This document shows, in pieces, positions 43,327 through 52,583 of a stretch of 64,000 nucleotides of DNA. Below the pieces are notes generated by a model, which worked only from the letters and a program-made list of their open reading frames with translations, did no database searches and was not told where the DNA came from. The DNA comes from Pontibacter cellulosilyticus. Lineage in GTDB: Bacteria > Bacteroidota > Bacteroidia > Cytophagales > Hymenobacteraceae. Location: contig NZ_JACRVF010000005.1 of NCBI RefSeq assembly GCF_014306105.1, positions 310,001 through 374,000 on the forward strand. Reading direction: 5' to 3'. The translations under genes and the position numbers were made by a program. How positions within the stretch are numbered: the first letter of the stretch is position 1; each line of letters begins with the position of its first letter.

Positions 43327-44658
43327 GTGCAGTTCATCCGCAGTCTATACTTCACCAACCGCCTATACTTCAGCCTGGCAGCTTTAGTCAGCCTGTTTGT
43401 AGTGGCATTCTTTATACCGATGCTGCTGATCATTGCCAAAGTGGCATTTGGTGTGCTGCTGCTGCTCACCCTCCTCGACCTGCTTATGCTGTACCGCAGC
43501 AAAGAAGGCATATACGCCAGCCGCAGCATGCAGGAAAAACTATCGAATGGCAGCGACAACGATGTTTACCTGTACCTGGAGAACAAGTATAACTTTGCCG
43601 TAGATGCCGAAGTGATAGACGAATTGCCTTTCCAGTTTCAGCGTCGCGATACTGTTTTTGAGGCGCACATACCAGCCGGACGTACGCACATCATCCATTA
43701 TACTATCAGGCCAACTAAGCGTGGCAGCTACAATTTCGGAGCCATCAATGTGTTTGCCATGGGTAAGTTTGCCTTGGTTAAGCGCCGCTACAAATTTGCC
43801 CAGGATCAGGAAGTGCCGGTGTACCCATCTTTTATCCAGATGCGGCAGTATGAGCTGATGGCCATCTCGAACCGCCTGCACGAGTTTGGGGTAAAAAAAG
43901 TGCGCCGACTTGGCCACAGTTCTGAGTTTGAGCAGATCCGGCCATACGTTGCCGGCGACGACCAGCGCACCATTAACTGGAAAGCCACTGCCCGCAAAGC
44001 CGACCTAATGGTAAACAGCTACCAGGACGAGAAATCGCAGCAAGTATATGCCCTGATAGACAAAGGCCGGGTAATGCAAATGCCGTTCGAAGGCCTTACG
44101 TTGCTGGATTACGCCATCAATGCCTCGCTGGTAATCTCTAACATTGCCATCAAAAAACATGATAAAGCAGGCCTGATCACCTTCTCCAACAACATCAGTA
44201 ATATCTTGCCGGCACAGCGCAAGGCCGACCAGATACGGCACATCATGGAGTTGCTCTATAACCAGAAAACCAAGTACCAGGAAACTGATTACGAACGCCT
44301 GTATGCCACCATCCGGCACACAATAAAGCAGCGTAGCCTGCTCCTGCTGTTCACCAACTTCGAAACACTTAACGGTGCGCAACGCCAGCTGCCTTACTTA
44401 CGCGCCATGGCCAAGCACCATTTGCTAGTGGTTATCTTCTTCGAAAACACCGAACTGTATGCTGAGCTGCACAAACCCGCCACCAACACCGAAGAAGTAT
44501 ACACCAAGGCCATAGCCCAGAAATTCGACTACGACAAACGCCAGATCGTGAAGCAACTGCAGCAGCACGGCATCCACGCCATACTTACTCCGCCTAAGGA
44601 TCTGACGGTGAATACGATTAATAAGTATCTGGAATTGAAGGCGCGAGGATTGATATAG
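43327..44658 (+). CDS. DUF58 family protein
   Basis: A 443-residue protein with two N-terminal membrane helices (about 12-60). A beta-sandwich segment follows, then the DUF58 core YVAGDDQRTINWKATARKADLMVN, given in part. A von Willebrand A-like fold (YALIDKGRVM, LLDYAINASLVISNIAI) completes the protein. The start is GTG at 43327. DUF58 proteins are the usual partners of MoxR ATPases and may assemble envelope complexes. It is the last gene of the cluster. Confidence 0.9.
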   Translation: MQFIRSLYFTNRLYFSLAALVSLFVVAFFIPMLLIIAKVAFGVLLLLTLLDLLMLYRSKEGIYASRSMQEKLSNGSDNDVYLYLENKYNFAVDAEVIDELPFQFQRRDTVFEAHIPAGRTHIIHYTIRPTKRGSYNFGAINVFAMGKFALVKRRYKFAQDQEVPVYPSFIQMRQYELMAISNRLHEFGVKKVRRLGHSSEFEQIRPYVAGDDQRTINWKATARKADLMVNSYQDEKSQQVYALIDKGRVMQMPFEGLTLLDYAINASLVISNIAIKKHDKAGLITFSNNISNILPAQRKADQIRHIMELLYNQKTKYQETDYERLYATIRHTIKQRSLLLLFTNFETLNGAQRQLPYLRAMAKHHLLVVIFFENTELYAELHKPATNTEEVYTKAIAQKFDYDKRQIVKQLQQHGIHAILTPPKDLTVNTINKYLELKARGLI

Positions 44659-44744
44659 AATATTTTATAAAGAACTTAAGCTGAGATCAGCCTTTAAAGC
44701 AGAGGTTATACTTTAGTAGAAAGTCACTACAGCTTACTGGGTAC

Positions 44745-44828
44745 TGTCATTTCGAACGCATGTGAGAAATCTGGAGCATTTTACAGTCCCGCAATATTTC
44801 AGATTTCTCACATGCGTTCGAAATGACA
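44745..44828. repeat. Perfect inverted repeat, family C, copy 1
   Basis: The 28 bp arm starting TGTCATTTCGAACGCATGTG (44745-44772) is perfectly inverted at 44801-44828. The spacer is 28 bp. This wording (CATTTCGA...GAGAAATCT) is, as I recall, a widespread Bacteroidota intergenic repeat. A degraded copy is at 53338-53421. Confidence 0.9.
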
Positions 44829-44843
44829 AAATAGTGTATCTAA

Positions 44844-44946
44844 GGTAGCGTGGGTTTGCACCCGCGTCTTATTATAGTATCGGATTTGCAATCCACTGGG
44901 CCAGAGGCCCACATTATAACCAGTCACGAGCGTAGACGCTCGCGCC
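44844..44946. repeat. Intergenic repeat, family D
   Basis: GTAGCGTGGGTTTGCACC and CGCGTC on the left, then GATTTGCAATCC, GGGCCAGAGGCCC and finally CACGAGCGTAGACGCTCG form a chain of small palindromes. Elements of this wording occur, as I recall, in several Bacteroidota genomes. It runs into the region just upstream of hrpB and could be misread as coding. Confidence 0.65.
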
Positions 44947-45002
44947 ATGAACCTTCTCTTCCCTGCTGCATCCCACCAATATTTTTCAGACCTTTGCAGC
45001 AG

Positions 45003-47549
45003 ATGACTACCACAGCATTACTTCACCGTTTACCTGATTTGCCTGTAAAGGAGGCGCTGCCGCAACTGCTGGCCGCCCTCGACAGCCATACCCGCGTGGT
45101 ACTAGAGGCGCCTCCCGGAGCCGGTAAAACTACATTGGTACCGCTGGCTTTGCTGGAAGCGTCTTGGCGGAGCGGCGGTAAGATACTGGTGTTGGAGCCC
45201 CGCCGATTGGCTACACGTGCTGCAGCACAACGCATGTCGGATATACTTTCGGAGCCGGTTGGGCAAACGGTGGGTTATTGGGTGCGGATGGAGCATGTGG
45301 TGTCGGCAAAGACGCAGGTAGAGGTGGTAACCGAAGGTATTCTTACCCGCCTGCTGCAGGAAGACCCGGCTCTGGAAGGAATTTCCGCTATCATTTTCGA
45401 CGAATTTCATGAACGCAACCTGCAGGGCGATTTAGGCTTGGCACTTGCCCTGGATGCACAGGCAGTACTTCGGCCCGACCTGCGCATTATGGTGATGAGT
45501 GCCACCCTGGATGCCGCTGCCATAGCTAAATGGCTGGATGCGCCGGTGGTGCAAAGTATGGGACGGCAATACCCGGTAGAAACAAACTACTTATCAAACG
45601 CAGAGGTAGCGGCAGCCAGTACTCGTCCGGCACAACGGTTAGTAAATTTAGTACCGAAGGCTATCAAGCAGGCGCTGGAGCAGGAACCGGAGGGTGACAT
45701 ACTTGTATTCCTGCCGGGCATGGGCGAAATTCGAAAAGTAGCCGAACAACTGGAAGGAAGGCTGGCATCAAGTATAGACCTGCACATCCTGCACGGCGAC
45801 CTGACCTTATCAAAACAGTTAGCAGCCATACAACCCGCTCCGCAAGGCAGACGAAAAGTTGTACTAGCAACAAGTATAGCAGAAACCAGCTTAACCATAG
45901 AAGGCGTTAAAATTGTAATTGACGGAGGATTTGCCCGTGTACCCAAGTTTGTTCCGCGTACCGGACTTACCACGCTTGTAACTATACCTGTTTCCAAAGC
46001 TGCTGCCGATCAACGCAGAGGACGCGCTGGCCGACTTGGTCCCGGCATCTGTTACCGCTTGTGGTCTACTGCCGACCAGTTGCAGCTGCCAGAGAATCAA
46101 ACACCTGAAATCTGCGAGGCCGACTTAACAGGTGTTGCTTTGGAACTTGCCATCTGGGGAGTAAAAGACGCAAATGATCTTAAATGGCTCGACATCCCCC
46201 CAGCTGCGGCTCTTTCGCTGGCCCGCGACTTGCTGCTGCGCCTGGAGGCTATTAACGACGCAGGAAATTCCACCGCACACGGTAAAGCCATTGCCTCCAT
46301 GGGTCTAACACCTCGCCTGAGCCACCTTGTAATTCGCGGGCGTGAGCTTGGCTATACTTCCACAGCTTGTGCACTGGCTGCCTTGCTGTCTGAGAAAGAT
46401 GTTATCAAGCCTGTGCAGCAAGCATGGTCTGAGCCACTACCCGATCTGCAAGCGCGCCTGGAGTTACTGGTAGGCAAAAGGCCATACTTGCCCGGTTTTG
46501 TGGTGGACGAGAACGCGCTGCGCCGGGTAAAAGAACAGTCACAGCACCTGCGCCAGCGTTTGCGTGAACCTAATGCTGCTTTAAATCATGAAGCAGTTGG
46601 TATACTTACCGCCCTCGCCTACCCTGATCGAATTGCTCAACTGGAAGCTTCCGGACGTGTGCGTTTGGTAACAGGCCAACGAGTTGCCTTACAAACTGAA
46701 CTGTTCGGAGAGGAAGCTTTTTATAGTATAGCTCACCTGGAGATCGGCGCTAAACCACATGCTCTACTCGCTGCCCCGCTCTCTAAAGCAGAAATCCTTA
46801 AATACTTTGGCGATCAAACCGAAACAGTAGATGAGGTAAGGTGGGAAGAGGCAACTGCCCGTGTGGTGGCCAGAAGTATAACACGTTTGGGAGCATTGGT
46901 ACTGGATGAAAAGCAGCAGCCAAAGCCTGATCCGGAACAGATCGCTGATGCGCTTTTTCAGGCACTTCAGGAGAAAGGCGTAGCACGTCTGCCCTGGTCT
47001 GACGAGGCCATTAAAACCCGCAGCAGGCTGATGTTTCTGCACAACTTAGCTCCTGAAAACTGGCCTGATGCATCGGATGAGGCGCTGCAACAAGGTATGG
47101 AAGTATGGCTACGCCCACATCTTTCCGGCCTGCGGTCTCTGGATCAGGTAACACGACTGGATTTTAATGAAGCGTTGCTGTCGGAATTGAGTTGGGAACA
47201 GCGCCAGGAAATGGACAGACTTGCCCCTACACATTTACAGGTTCCAAGTGGCTCCAGAATTGCCATAGATTATTCGGATGCCACCACGCCAGTACTTGCG
47301 GTAAGGCTGCAAGAGGTGTTTGGTATGCTGGAAACACCAAAAATAGGTGGCGGCAAAGTACCTGTACTCATGCACCTGCTCTCCCCTGCCTCACGCCCCG
47401 TACAAGTTACCCGCGACCTGCACAGCTTCTGGAACACTGGCTATTTTGATGTGCGCAAAGACCTAAGAGGCCGTTACCCTAAGCACCATTGGCCTGATAA
47501 CCCACTGGAAGCGCAGGCAACCAGGGGTACCAAGAAGCGGCCGCTGTAA
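45003..47549 (+). CDS. hrpB: ATP-dependent helicase HrpB
   Basis: An 848-residue DEAH-type helicase. Walker A is APPGAGKTT (near residue 40), the DExH box is IIFDEFHERNLQGD, motif III is VMSATLD, motif V is TSIAETSLTIEGV and motif VI is QRRGRAGRLGPGICYRLW. The C-terminal HrpB domain ends with RDLHSFWNTGYFDVRKDLRGRYPKHHWPDNP in pieces, the family tail. The ATG at 45003 is chosen because an upstream frame from 44850 is made of repeat DNA. HrpB's RNA substrate is not established. Single gene. Confidence 0.93.
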   Translation: MTTTALLHRLPDLPVKEALPQLLAALDSHTRVVLEAPPGAGKTTLVPLALLEASWRSGGKILVLEPRRLATRAAAQRMSDILSEPVGQTVGYWVRMEHVVSAKTQVEVVTEGILTRLLQEDPALEGISAIIFDEFHERNLQGDLGLALALDAQAVLRPDLRIMVMSATLDAAAIAKWLDAPVVQSMGRQYPVETNYLSNAEVAAASTRPAQRLVNLVPKAIKQALEQEPEGDILVFLPGMGEIRKVAEQLEGRLASSIDLHILHGDLTLSKQLAAIQPAPQGRRKVVLATSIAETSLTIEGVKIVIDGGFARVPKFVPRTGLTTLVTIPVSKAAADQRRGRAGRLGPGICYRLWSTADQLQLPENQTPEICEADLTGVALELAIWGVKDANDLKWLDIPPAAALSLARDLLLRLEAINDAGNSTAHGKAIASMGLTPRLSHLVIRGRELGYTSTACALAALLSEKDVIKPVQQAWSEPLPDLQARLELLVGKRPYLPGFVVDENALRRVKEQSQHLRQRLREPNAALNHEAVGILTALAYPDRIAQLEASGRVRLVTGQRVALQTELFGEEAFYSIAHLEIGAKPHALLAAPLSKAEILKYFGDQTETVDEVRWEEATARVVARSITRLGALVLDEKQQPKPDPEQIADALFQALQEKGVARLPWSDEAIKTRSRLMFLHNLAPENWPDASDEALQQGMEVWLRPHLSGLRSLDQVTRLDFNEALLSELSWEQRQEMDRLAPTHLQVPSGSRIAIDYSDATTPVLAVRLQEVFGMLETPKIGGGKVPVLMHLLSPASRPVQVTRDLHSFWNTGYFDVRKDLRGRYPKHHWPDNPLEAQATRGTKKRPL

Positions 47550-47561
47550 TCAGTTTCTATA

Positions 47562-47851
47562 GTACCGGGTCCAACCACCCCTTTATCCCCTCAGAGCTAC
47601 GCTCGCTAGTTTCGAACTCTCGTTCTCACTAGTCCAAGGCGGGGAATTTATACTTACCACTTATTCTGCCACTCAAGTAGTTCAAGCTTTCATTCTTCAT
47701 CATCCTATAACTCGAAGTGCCAATCCCTTTAACGATAGGCATTAATTCATTAGAGGATAGACACCAGCAATAGCACTTTTATATTTGCAGGAGTAATGCC
47801 AGAGTTCCCCGCCTTGGATAAGGAGGGGTTAGGGGTGGTTGGACCCGGTAC
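47562..47851. repeat. Paired inverted repeat, family A, copy 3, left arm interrupted
   Basis: The outer arms GTACCGGGTCCAACCACCCC (47562 on) and GGGGTGGTTGGACCCGGTAC (to 47851) are perfect inverted copies, longer than in copies 1 and 2. In the left arm the inner CCTTAT of the small palindrome is replaced by about 40 bases (TCAGAGCTACGCTCGC onward). The right arm is intact (CCCCGCCTTGGATAAGGAGG). The element fills most of the 463 bp gap before the PBP gene. Confidence 0.8.
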
Positions 47852-48012
47852 ATCTCATTAACCATCAAAAAAATCAATCCACATAATCACTTGTCAAATA
47901 CTCAGGCCCAATTCTTGCTAAAAAGAGAATGCACCAAAACAACAGATAAATCGTTTGTATGCAGTGTGCCCAAAAGCAGCGGCTTTGGCAAATAAGAGAT
48001 CAACAATAAAAC

Positions 48013-50490
48013 ATGAAGCGCACGCTTAAGCAGATCATAAAATTTATAGTTACTAGGGTTATGGCGCCGTTTGTACGGTTGGTACACGGAGAGCTGTCAC
48101 CATTTTTCCGAAGCCTTAAAACAAAATTTACCCGCACGTATTGGCAGCATAAATGGGCGGAGTGGCGCGAAAGCAGCAGCCAAAACAACTACAAATTCCT
48201 TTTCAGAATATTTTACAAGCTGGCATTGGTATTTATACTTGTGCTGGTTCTGTTTTATTTCGCCATATACACAGGTTTCTTGGGAGGCATGCCCTCTACA
48301 AAAGAGCTTAAGTCGGTGCATAACAACACAGCCTCCGAAGTATACGCTGCAGGTGGCGAGTTACTGGGCCGTTACTATATCCAAGACCGCACGAATGTAA
48401 AGTATGCCGACATCTCCCCTGCCGCTATAAAAGCCTTGATTGCCACCGAAGACGTGCGCTTTTACGAACATAGTGGCGTGGACCCGCGAAGCCTTGCCCG
48501 TGTACTTGTAAAATCGTTGCTGATGCAGAACGAGAGCTCCGGCGGTGGCAGTACGCTTAGCCAGCAGCTGGCAAAAAACCTGTACCCGCGCAAAAACTAC
48601 TGGTTTGGGGATATGCTGGTAAACAAGCTGCGCGAGATGATCATTGCCCGCAAACTGGAGAGCCTCTATTCTAAGGAAGATATCCTGGAGTTATACCTGA
48701 ACACGGTGCCTTTGGGCGGAAACTTGTATGGCATTGAACGTTCTGCACAGCGGTTTTTCAATAAATCTGCCGGAGAGCTCAAGACCGAGGAGGCCGCTGT
48801 GCTGATAGGCATGTTAAAGGCTACCACCACGTACAATCCAAGGCTGGCTCCAGAGAAATCGAAAGTGCGCCGTAACGTAGTACTTAGCCAGATGGCCAAG
48901 TATAACTACCTCACTCCTGCTCAGGCCGACTCGCTGAAGCAGTTGCCCCTGAAGCTGGACTATAACGTAGTAAGCCACAACGATGGTTTAGCGCCATATT
49001 TTAGAGAGCAGCTACGCCAGGAACTGGTGCAGTGGGCTGCAAGTAAAAAGAAGAAAAACGGTGAGCCATACAACCTCTACAAAGACGGACTTAAGATATA
49101 CACTACCATTGATGCCGGAATGCAGCGCCATGCAGAGTCCGCGGTGCGAAAACAGATGGCCCAGCTACAGAAAACGTTCGATGCCCATTGGCGCGGCCGC
49201 TCTCCCTGGGGGCGCAACTCTGATGTGATTCAGCTGGCCATGCAAAAGTCCGACAGGTACAGGAAAATGCAGACTGCCGGAGCTTCTGATGCCGAAATAG
49301 CAGCAGCCTTTCGGGAGCCTCGCCAGATGAAGGTGTACGGCTGGAACGGCAGCAGCCAACGTACCATGAGCCCTTTAGATTCTGTGGCTTATTACCAGCG
49401 TTTCCTGAACACAGGCTTGTTTTCTGTAGAGCCACACACCGGTTATGTACGTGCCTGGGTAGGCGGCATCAACCATACAATTTTTAAGTATGACCATGTA
49501 CGCTCCAAGCGGCAGGTAGGCTCTACGTTCAAACCAATTGTGTATGCGGCGGCTCTGGAACGCGGCATTGAACCCTGCGACTACTTCCCGAACGAGCGCA
49601 TAACCTACGACACAAACGACAACTGGTCGCCACGAAACGCTGACGAGAAGTATGGCGGTGAGTATACCATGCGCGGTGCGTTGGCACATTCTGTCAATAC
49701 TGTTTCGGCACAGATCATTATGAAGACCGGCGTAGACAGAACCGTACGCATGGCACACCGACTGGGCGTAGAAAGCGAACTGCCAGAGGTACCATCCCTG
49801 GCACTAGGCACAGCAGACCTTTCTTTGCAGGAGATGGTAACGGCTTATGCTACTTTCGCTAACCGCGGCCTGCGAGTAGATCCAGTATATATCACCAAAA
49901 TCACAGACCGTAACGGTAACATCATTCGCCAGCACCAGGAAGGACATGATGCTAAAAGAGTGATTTCTGAGAAAACAGCTGCCATTATGCTTTACCTGAT
50001 GCAGGGTGTGGTAGAAGAAGGAAGCGCTTCTAAGCTTCGATCTCAGTTCGGTTTAAAAATGGACATTGCAGGCAAAACAGGTACTACGCAGGATAATGCC
50101 GACGGCTGGTTTATCGGTATTACACCGCAATTAGTTACCGGCGTTTGGGTAGGTGGCGAGAGTCCGCAAGTGCGATTCAGAACGCTGGAGTTAGGCCAGG
50201 GCTCACGAACAGCCTTGCCAATCTGGGGCGATTATATCCGTCGCATCGCCATTGACCCGGCTTACAAAGGCTATTATAACAGTAAATTTGCCTCCTTGCC
50301 GCCAAGTATACTAGCTGATTTGAACTGCGCCTCTTTTAGGGCTGAACCGCCAAGAGAGAACTTCCTGGAGCGTGTATTTAACAATGTGACCGAGAAAGCG
50401 GCACAGTCTTTTGAGGAGTGGAAAGAAAGCTGGAAAAAGCGCCGCGAAGAAAGGAAAAAGGAGAAACGTAAGAAAGGGGAGAGAGATTAA
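48013..50490 (+). CDS. Class A penicillin-binding protein (PBP1A type)
   Basis: A bifunctional peptidoglycan synthase of 825 residues. A basic cytosolic N-terminus precedes one membrane helix (about 66-90). The GT51 glycosyltransferase has ATEDVRFYEHSGVD (catalytic Glu146) and GGGSTLSQQLAKNLY. The transpeptidase has Ser504-x-x-Lys507 (VGSTFKPIVYA), the SVN triad (AHSVNTVS) and KTGTTQD. The tail after residue 785 is strongly basic and Lys/Arg/Glu-rich. The hairpin starts in the stop codon. It is monocistronic. Confidence 0.95.
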   Translation: MKRTLKQIIKFIVTRVMAPFVRLVHGELSPFFRSLKTKFTRTYWQHKWAEWRESSSQNNYKFLFRIFYKLALVFILVLVLFYFAIYTGFLGGMPSTKELKSVHNNTASEVYAAGGELLGRYYIQDRTNVKYADISPAAIKALIATEDVRFYEHSGVDPRSLARVLVKSLLMQNESSGGGSTLSQQLAKNLYPRKNYWFGDMLVNKLREMIIARKLESLYSKEDILELYLNTVPLGGNLYGIERSAQRFFNKSAGELKTEEAAVLIGMLKATTTYNPRLAPEKSKVRRNVVLSQMAKYNYLTPAQADSLKQLPLKLDYNVVSHNDGLAPYFREQLRQELVQWAASKKKKNGEPYNLYKDGLKIYTTIDAGMQRHAESAVRKQMAQLQKTFDAHWRGRSPWGRNSDVIQLAMQKSDRYRKMQTAGASDAEIAAAFREPRQMKVYGWNGSSQRTMSPLDSVAYYQRFLNTGLFSVEPHTGYVRAWVGGINHTIFKYDHVRSKRQVGSTFKPIVYAAALERGIEPCDYFPNERITYDTNDNWSPRNADEKYGGEYTMRGALAHSVNTVSAQIIMKTGVDRTVRMAHRLGVESELPEVPSLALGTADLSLQEMVTAYATFANRGLRVDPVYITKITDRNGNIIRQHQEGHDAKRVISEKTAAIMLYLMQGVVEEGSASKLRSQFGLKMDIAGKTGTTQDNADGWFIGITPQLVTGVWVGGESPQVRFRTLELGQGSRTALPIWGDYIRRIAIDPAYKGYYNSKFASLPPSILADLNCASFRAEPPRENFLERVFNNVTEKAAQSFEEWKESWKKRREERKKEKRKKGERD

Positions 50491-50543
50491 GTATAAAACA
50501 GGAGGGCCGCACCATGATGGTGCGGCCCTCCTGTTTTATACTT
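50488..50543. terminator. Bidirectional terminator with AAGTATAA ends
   Basis: The arms TAAGTATAAAACAGGAGGG plus CCGCACC and their exact inverse make a stem of about 27 bp starting in the PBP stop codon. The outer ends of the stem are AAGTATAA/TTATACTT. Confidence 0.93.
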
Positions 50544-50557
50544 AGCATATGATGATC

Positions 50558-51322
50558 TTAGGCAGGCATATGGTCCAACGCTTTAATCTCTGTTTTATAT
50601 GCTCCGGGTAGTATAGCCTCTTTCAGCAGCCAATCCAGGTTGAACTTGCGGGTAATCTTGTAGATGGCCAGTACTGGCACCAGCCAGGTAGTACTACCGA
50701 ACTTAAGCATCCTGGCTACAGTTTTTGGCACTACCAATTTCTGCGCCTCCCAAAGTAAAACATACCGGATAGGCCCAAGGTGTTTTCGGTACTGCTTGTA
50801 CAGATCAGAAGTATACTTGCTTTCCTGCAGATTCTGAACCAGGTGCTCCTCACGTGCTATCAGCCACTCCTGAAAAGTTTGAGGCAGGTCTTTTAACCCC
50901 ATGCGGCTACCTACTCTGTAAAACGTATCAAAAACTTCTGCTTTCTCAGTCTCACTTAATTTCCGCTCCAACAGTTCGTAAGATCGGATGGAGTAGTCAA
51001 TAAGCATGAAAAGCACGTCGCGGTACGCCCAATCCGGTATAGAATAACCCCGCTTCTGCTCTACACCGGCATGTATAGCGGCCATCTTATCTATGGCATT
51101 ATTCGCTACTTCTTCGGTAGAGAACACAATCTGCCTCGCATAACCAACCGTTGAGAACAAACGACCAAGCGGATCAGCAGGCAGCCGACCGGTAAAGTAT
51201 AGCCAGTCTACAGCTCTATTTAAGGCGAACTCTGCAGAGGCCCCGGCAAAAATAAAAAGCACTGTATCGCTTTTGCCCCAGATCTCCCTTACAACCGAGT
51301 TCTCATCTACAAACATCTTCAT
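50558..51322 (-). CDS. Oxygenase MpaB family protein (DUF2236)
   Basis: A 254-residue protein of the MpaB/latex-clearing (Lcp)/DUF2236 group. The family elements are IFAGASAEFALNRAVDW near the N-terminus, GRLFSTVGYARQIVFSTEEVA, a histidine in AAIHAGVEQ, and YRDVLFMLIDYSIRSYELL. Characterised relatives bind haem b and oxidise polyisoprene or other substrates. The substrate here is unknown. It lies convergent with the PBP gene and 78 bp downstream of the aminotransferase gene. Confidence 0.85.
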   Translation of the reverse strand: MKMFVDENSVVREIWGKSDTVLFIFAGASAEFALNRAVDWLYFTGRLPADPLGRLFSTVGYARQIVFSTEEVANNAIDKMAAIHAGVEQKRGYSIPDWAYRDVLFMLIDYSIRSYELLERKLSETEKAEVFDTFYRVGSRMGLKDLPQTFQEWLIAREEHLVQNLQESKYTSDLYKQYRKHLGPIRYVLLWEAQKLVVPKTVARMLKFGSTTWLVPVLAIYKITRKFNLDWLLKEAILPGAYKTEIKALDHMPA

Positions 51323-51400
51323 ACTTTGGAAACGAAGGAGCAGGTAAAAACGTGCCGCATCTGCTAACTGAAATGAGATTTATACTTTAAATCTTAAGAA

Positions 51401-52258
51401 CTAAACAGTAGCTCCCGTTAGCACATGTTTTTCCAGGTTAATAAGGTCCTGCAGCAGTTCCAGCGATACCGGACCTGGCTTACCAGAACCTATTGTATTT
51501 CCGTCTATCTGCACAATTGGCAGAATGCGTTTGGTGGTACTGGTCAGGAAGGTTTCTTTTGCCTGCATCACCTCCTCCAATGTGATATCACGCTCTTCTG
51601 CTTTATACTTTTTAGAAGCCAGTGCCATCACATTTTTGCGGGTTATACCTTTGAGTATGTTTTGTGCCGGCGTTACAACAGTGTTATCCTTTGTAACGAT
51701 AAAGAAGTTACACCTAGGAAACTCTGTTACAATTTTGTCTTTAAAGTAAAGCACCTCTTCAGCGTTTCGCTCTCTGATTCGGTGCTGCAGCCAGATGCCT
51801 ACTGAGTAGTTAATGGTTTTTACAAGCGGAAAGTCGCGTAGGTATTCGTGTGTGATGATGCTGATTCCCTTTTCTACTTTCTCTTTTGATGGCAGCACCA
51901 ACGGTTGCTGTTGTATAACCAGATTTGGAGCCGTCGGGTCGAAGCCGTTTTCAGAATAGCCACCTGTCAGGATCATTTTCACACCAGACTCTTCCAGGTT
52001 ATTTAAATTGATGAGCTTTTCCAGAATCTGCTTCAGTTCCTGCTTTGTGTGAGGCACCTGCAGATGCATGTGGCTAGCCGAGTTATAAAACCGCTCCAGG
52101 TAATCATCCAGGAAAAGCGGGGTTAGCCTGTCTACCTTAAAAAATTCAAAAACACCATAACCACGCTGAACAGCTAGATCGCTTACATGCAAAACAGCCT
52201 GCGGTGCCGGCATAAAATCACCGTTTACAAATACATGGTAGGTAGGTTTTGTTTCCAT
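51401..52258 (-). CDS. Class IV aminotransferase (PLP-dependent)
   Basis: A 285-residue fold-type IV PLP enzyme. Motifs are VSDLAVQRGYGVFEF and FLDDYLERFYNSA at the N-terminus, LVKTINYSVGIWLQHRI with the PLP lysine, EEVLYFKDKIVTEFPRCNFFIV, and GITRKNVMALA. The group includes branched-chain aminotransferase, D-amino acid aminotransferase and ADC lyase. The NFFIVTKDNTVVTP segment fits all three, so the substrate is left open. It has an exact minus-7 element and a short leader. Confidence 0.88.
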   Translation of the reverse strand: METKPTYHVFVNGDFMPAPQAVLHVSDLAVQRGYGVFEFFKVDRLTPLFLDDYLERFYNSASHMHLQVPHTKQELKQILEKLINLNNLEESGVKMILTGGYSENGFDPTAPNLVIQQQPLVLPSKEKVEKGISIITHEYLRDFPLVKTINYSVGIWLQHRIRERNAEEVLYFKDKIVTEFPRCNFFIVTKDNTVVTPAQNILKGITRKNVMALASKKYKAEERDITLEEVMQAKETFLTSTTKRILPIVQIDGNTIGSGKPGPVSLELLQDLINLEKHVLTGATV

Positions 52259-52281
52259 TTTTCACAGCTTTATGGTTAAGG

Positions 52282-52289
52282 CAAATGTA
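52282..52289 (-). promoter_or_regulatory. Minus-7 promoter element for the aminotransferase gene
   Basis: The minus strand reads TACATTTG, an exact TAnnTTTG match. The predicted start is near 52278, 20 bases before the start codon. Confidence 0.6.
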
Positions 52290-52583
52290 TCAGAATTTCT
52301 ATTATACGCTACTAAAACTGTAGTTTTATACGCACAACTCCGGTTGTTTATACTTTTTACGAAATCTATACTAAGGACAGCAGTAGATTAGAAATATGCA
52401 ATCAAAAAAGTTTGATTTTTTAAAAATTTAGGTTTTCTTCGAACTAAATACAATAATCAATCCTTTATAGTGTTTAGCTTAACAGGTGTTCGCACCTGCG
52501 CCAGGTAGTGTCAGCCTACTCGGTTTATACTTATCTGGTTCTTTTTCAACCTTTTTAAAATACTTAAATAATTGTTCAAGATT
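52290..52583. other. Intergenic region with a small UUCG hairpin
   Basis: CAGGTG-TTCG-CACCTG (52483-52498) forms a tight hairpin 85 bases before the coiled-coil gene. No coding frame is supported in this stretch. Confidence 0.5.

Noticed and set aside
44850..45002. N-terminal extension of HrpB
   Set aside because: These 51 codons are family D repeat DNA. The ATG at 45003 begins the conserved protein and gives the normal family length.
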